Shown here: positions 63,731 through 64,000 of the stretch, in pieces | How the letters are laid out: the number at the start of each line of letters is the position of its first letter | How positions within the stretch are numbered: the first letter of the stretch is position 1 | NCBI RefSeq assembly: GCF_014876185.1 | Contig: NZ_JADALJ010000001.1 | Location: 4,217,001-4,281,000 of the forward strand | Source of the DNA: Rufibacter sp. LB8 | Lineage (GTDB): Bacteria > Bacteroidota > Bacteroidia > Cytophagales > Hymenobacteraceae | Reading direction: 5' to 3' | Length of the DNA: 64,000 nt | Made by a program: the position numbers and the translations under genes | The notes under the pieces: generated by a model | The model's input: only the letters and a program-made list of their open reading frames with translations | The model's database searches: none | Told to the model about the DNA's origin: nothing

Positions 63731-63777
63731 GGCGAAGACGCTCGTAGGAGTTGCGCACACTACGAGCGTCTTTTGAG
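63731..63777. repeat. AAGACGCTCGTAG hairpin
   Basis: AAGACGCTCGTAG pairs with CTACGAGCGTCTT; homologous, inverted, to 27332-27374. Confidence 0.8.
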
Positions 63778-63801
63778 TAACCTTCTGTCGGTTCCTCCAC
63801 C

Positions 63802-63830
63802 GTAGAGACAAGGCAGTGCCTGGTCTCTAC
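63802..63830. repeat. GTAGAGAC hairpin
   Basis: GTAGAGAC and GTCTCTAC arms around AAGGCAGTGCCTG; homologous to 27269-27311. Confidence 0.8.
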
Positions 63831-63847
63831 AACCTGATACCGAATTC

Positions 63848-63888
63848 CAGTTTCGCTTCCATTTCCAATTCAGAGCCCGAAAACGCAA
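63848..63888. repeat. Dispersed palindrome copy 31 (degenerate)
   Basis: CAGTTTCGCTTCCATTTCCA then ATTCAGAGCCCGAAAACGC. Outer member of composite unit B. Confidence 0.7.
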
Positions 63889-63902
63889 CTTAAACAAAAG
63901 CT

Positions 63903-63935
63903 CCCCTCCTGTTTTAGGAGGGGCTGGGGGTGGTC
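63903..63935. repeat. Half copy of the AGCCCCTCC/GGAGGGG inverted repeat
   Basis: CCCCTCCTGTTTTAGGAGGG followed by GCTGGGGGTGG; matches the right arm of the repeat at 38813-38840 with the centre altered. Confidence 0.65.
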
Positions 63936-64000
63936 ACCATTTCCAGCCTTTCCATCGAGCGCCTAAGCAGGTTCCGTCGCCGGCAGGCGGGTGCCGAAGG

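Larger units (their letters stand above)
63612..63888 (-). repeat. Composite repeat unit B (inverted relative to unit A)
   Basis: Reading the minus strand from 63888: palindrome (63888-63848), GTAGAGAC hairpin (63830-63802), AAGACGCTCGTAG hairpin (63777-63731), a further hairpin CTGTTTGGAG/CTCCAAACAG (63719-63685) and a perfect palindrome (63654-63612). Order, spacing and partial sequence agree with unit A at 27231-27505. It fills most of the final 456 bp; no gene is visible there. Confidence 0.8.

Overview
The window looks like chromosome of a Cytophagales bacterium, probably Hymenobacteraceae (Rufibacter, Pontibacter or Hymenobacter type). This genus-level placement is inference. The reasons are TAnnTTTG-type promoter boxes without obvious Shine-Dalgarno sites, an oversized LptD, an rpsP-rimM-trmD-rplS operon whose S16 has a long Ala/Glu tail, TIGR01777, DUF2490 and SIMPL families, several beta-barrels and lipoproteins, and a moderately GC-rich background. 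Most of it is housekeeping and cell-envelope sequence. There is no prophage, CRISPR array, rRNA or tRNA that I can see. Layout: 1-2 kb holds the start of recA (minus strand, cut by the window edge) and a complete IS1-family element with 24-bp inverted repeats and an 8-bp target duplication. 2-8 kb has an outer-membrane barrel, a GNAT acetyltransferase, the paired membrane proteins TIGR02587/TIGR02588, an unknown helical protein and an FAD/NAD(P)-binding enzyme. 8-12.8 kb is a minus-strand cluster of a MoxR ATPase and two periplasmic SurA/PpiC chaperones. 13-17.4 kb carries a partner-switching module (RsbU-like phosphatase, STAS protein, anti-sigma kinase) and guaB. 17.6-18.2 kb is a DUF433/DUF5615 toxin-antitoxin pair. 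18.7-21.8 kb is an NAD-precursor cluster (PnuC, a DUF2490 barrel, NadR-like kinase, aldose-epimerase-like protein). 22-26 kb is a mixed accessory stretch with a frameshifted SRPBCC gene. 26.2-30 kb encodes two peptidoglycan proteins (amidase lipoprotein, PBP1a). 30.1-30.6 kb is a ParE-type toxin-antitoxin pair. 30.6-39.5 kb includes TIGR01777, folE plus a PTPS with a eukaryote-like signature, pirin, SIMPL, an AT-rich PhyH-like dioxygenase, pgi and a pyrophosphatase-like lipoprotein that lacks the catalytic aspartates. 39.7-47.5 kb has an M1 peptidase, two near-identical M20 amidohydrolases separated by an AT-rich orphan, and an ATP-grasp ligase. 47.9-51.3 kb has an SDR enzyme and the ribosomal operon. 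51.4-63.5 kb has a phosphoethanolamine-transferase-like enzyme, DUF418, a desaturase, a pseudouridine synthase, panB, a divergent LptD / amidase-MlaD envelope locus and an acyl-CoA carboxylase beta subunit. The most striking signal is a dispersed intergenic palindrome, about 40 bp long with 18-bp arms and a 4-nt loop. I count 31 copies, roughly one per 2 kb. At least 18 lie within about 70 bp of a stop codon, some sit directly before start codons, and one forms the last codons of an enzyme. The arms occur in two sequence versions. Two loci (27.23-27.51 kb and, inverted, 63.61-63.89 kb) carry a larger composite repeat in which the palindromes bracket further hairpins in the same order. I see no RAYT-like transposase in the window that would explain them.
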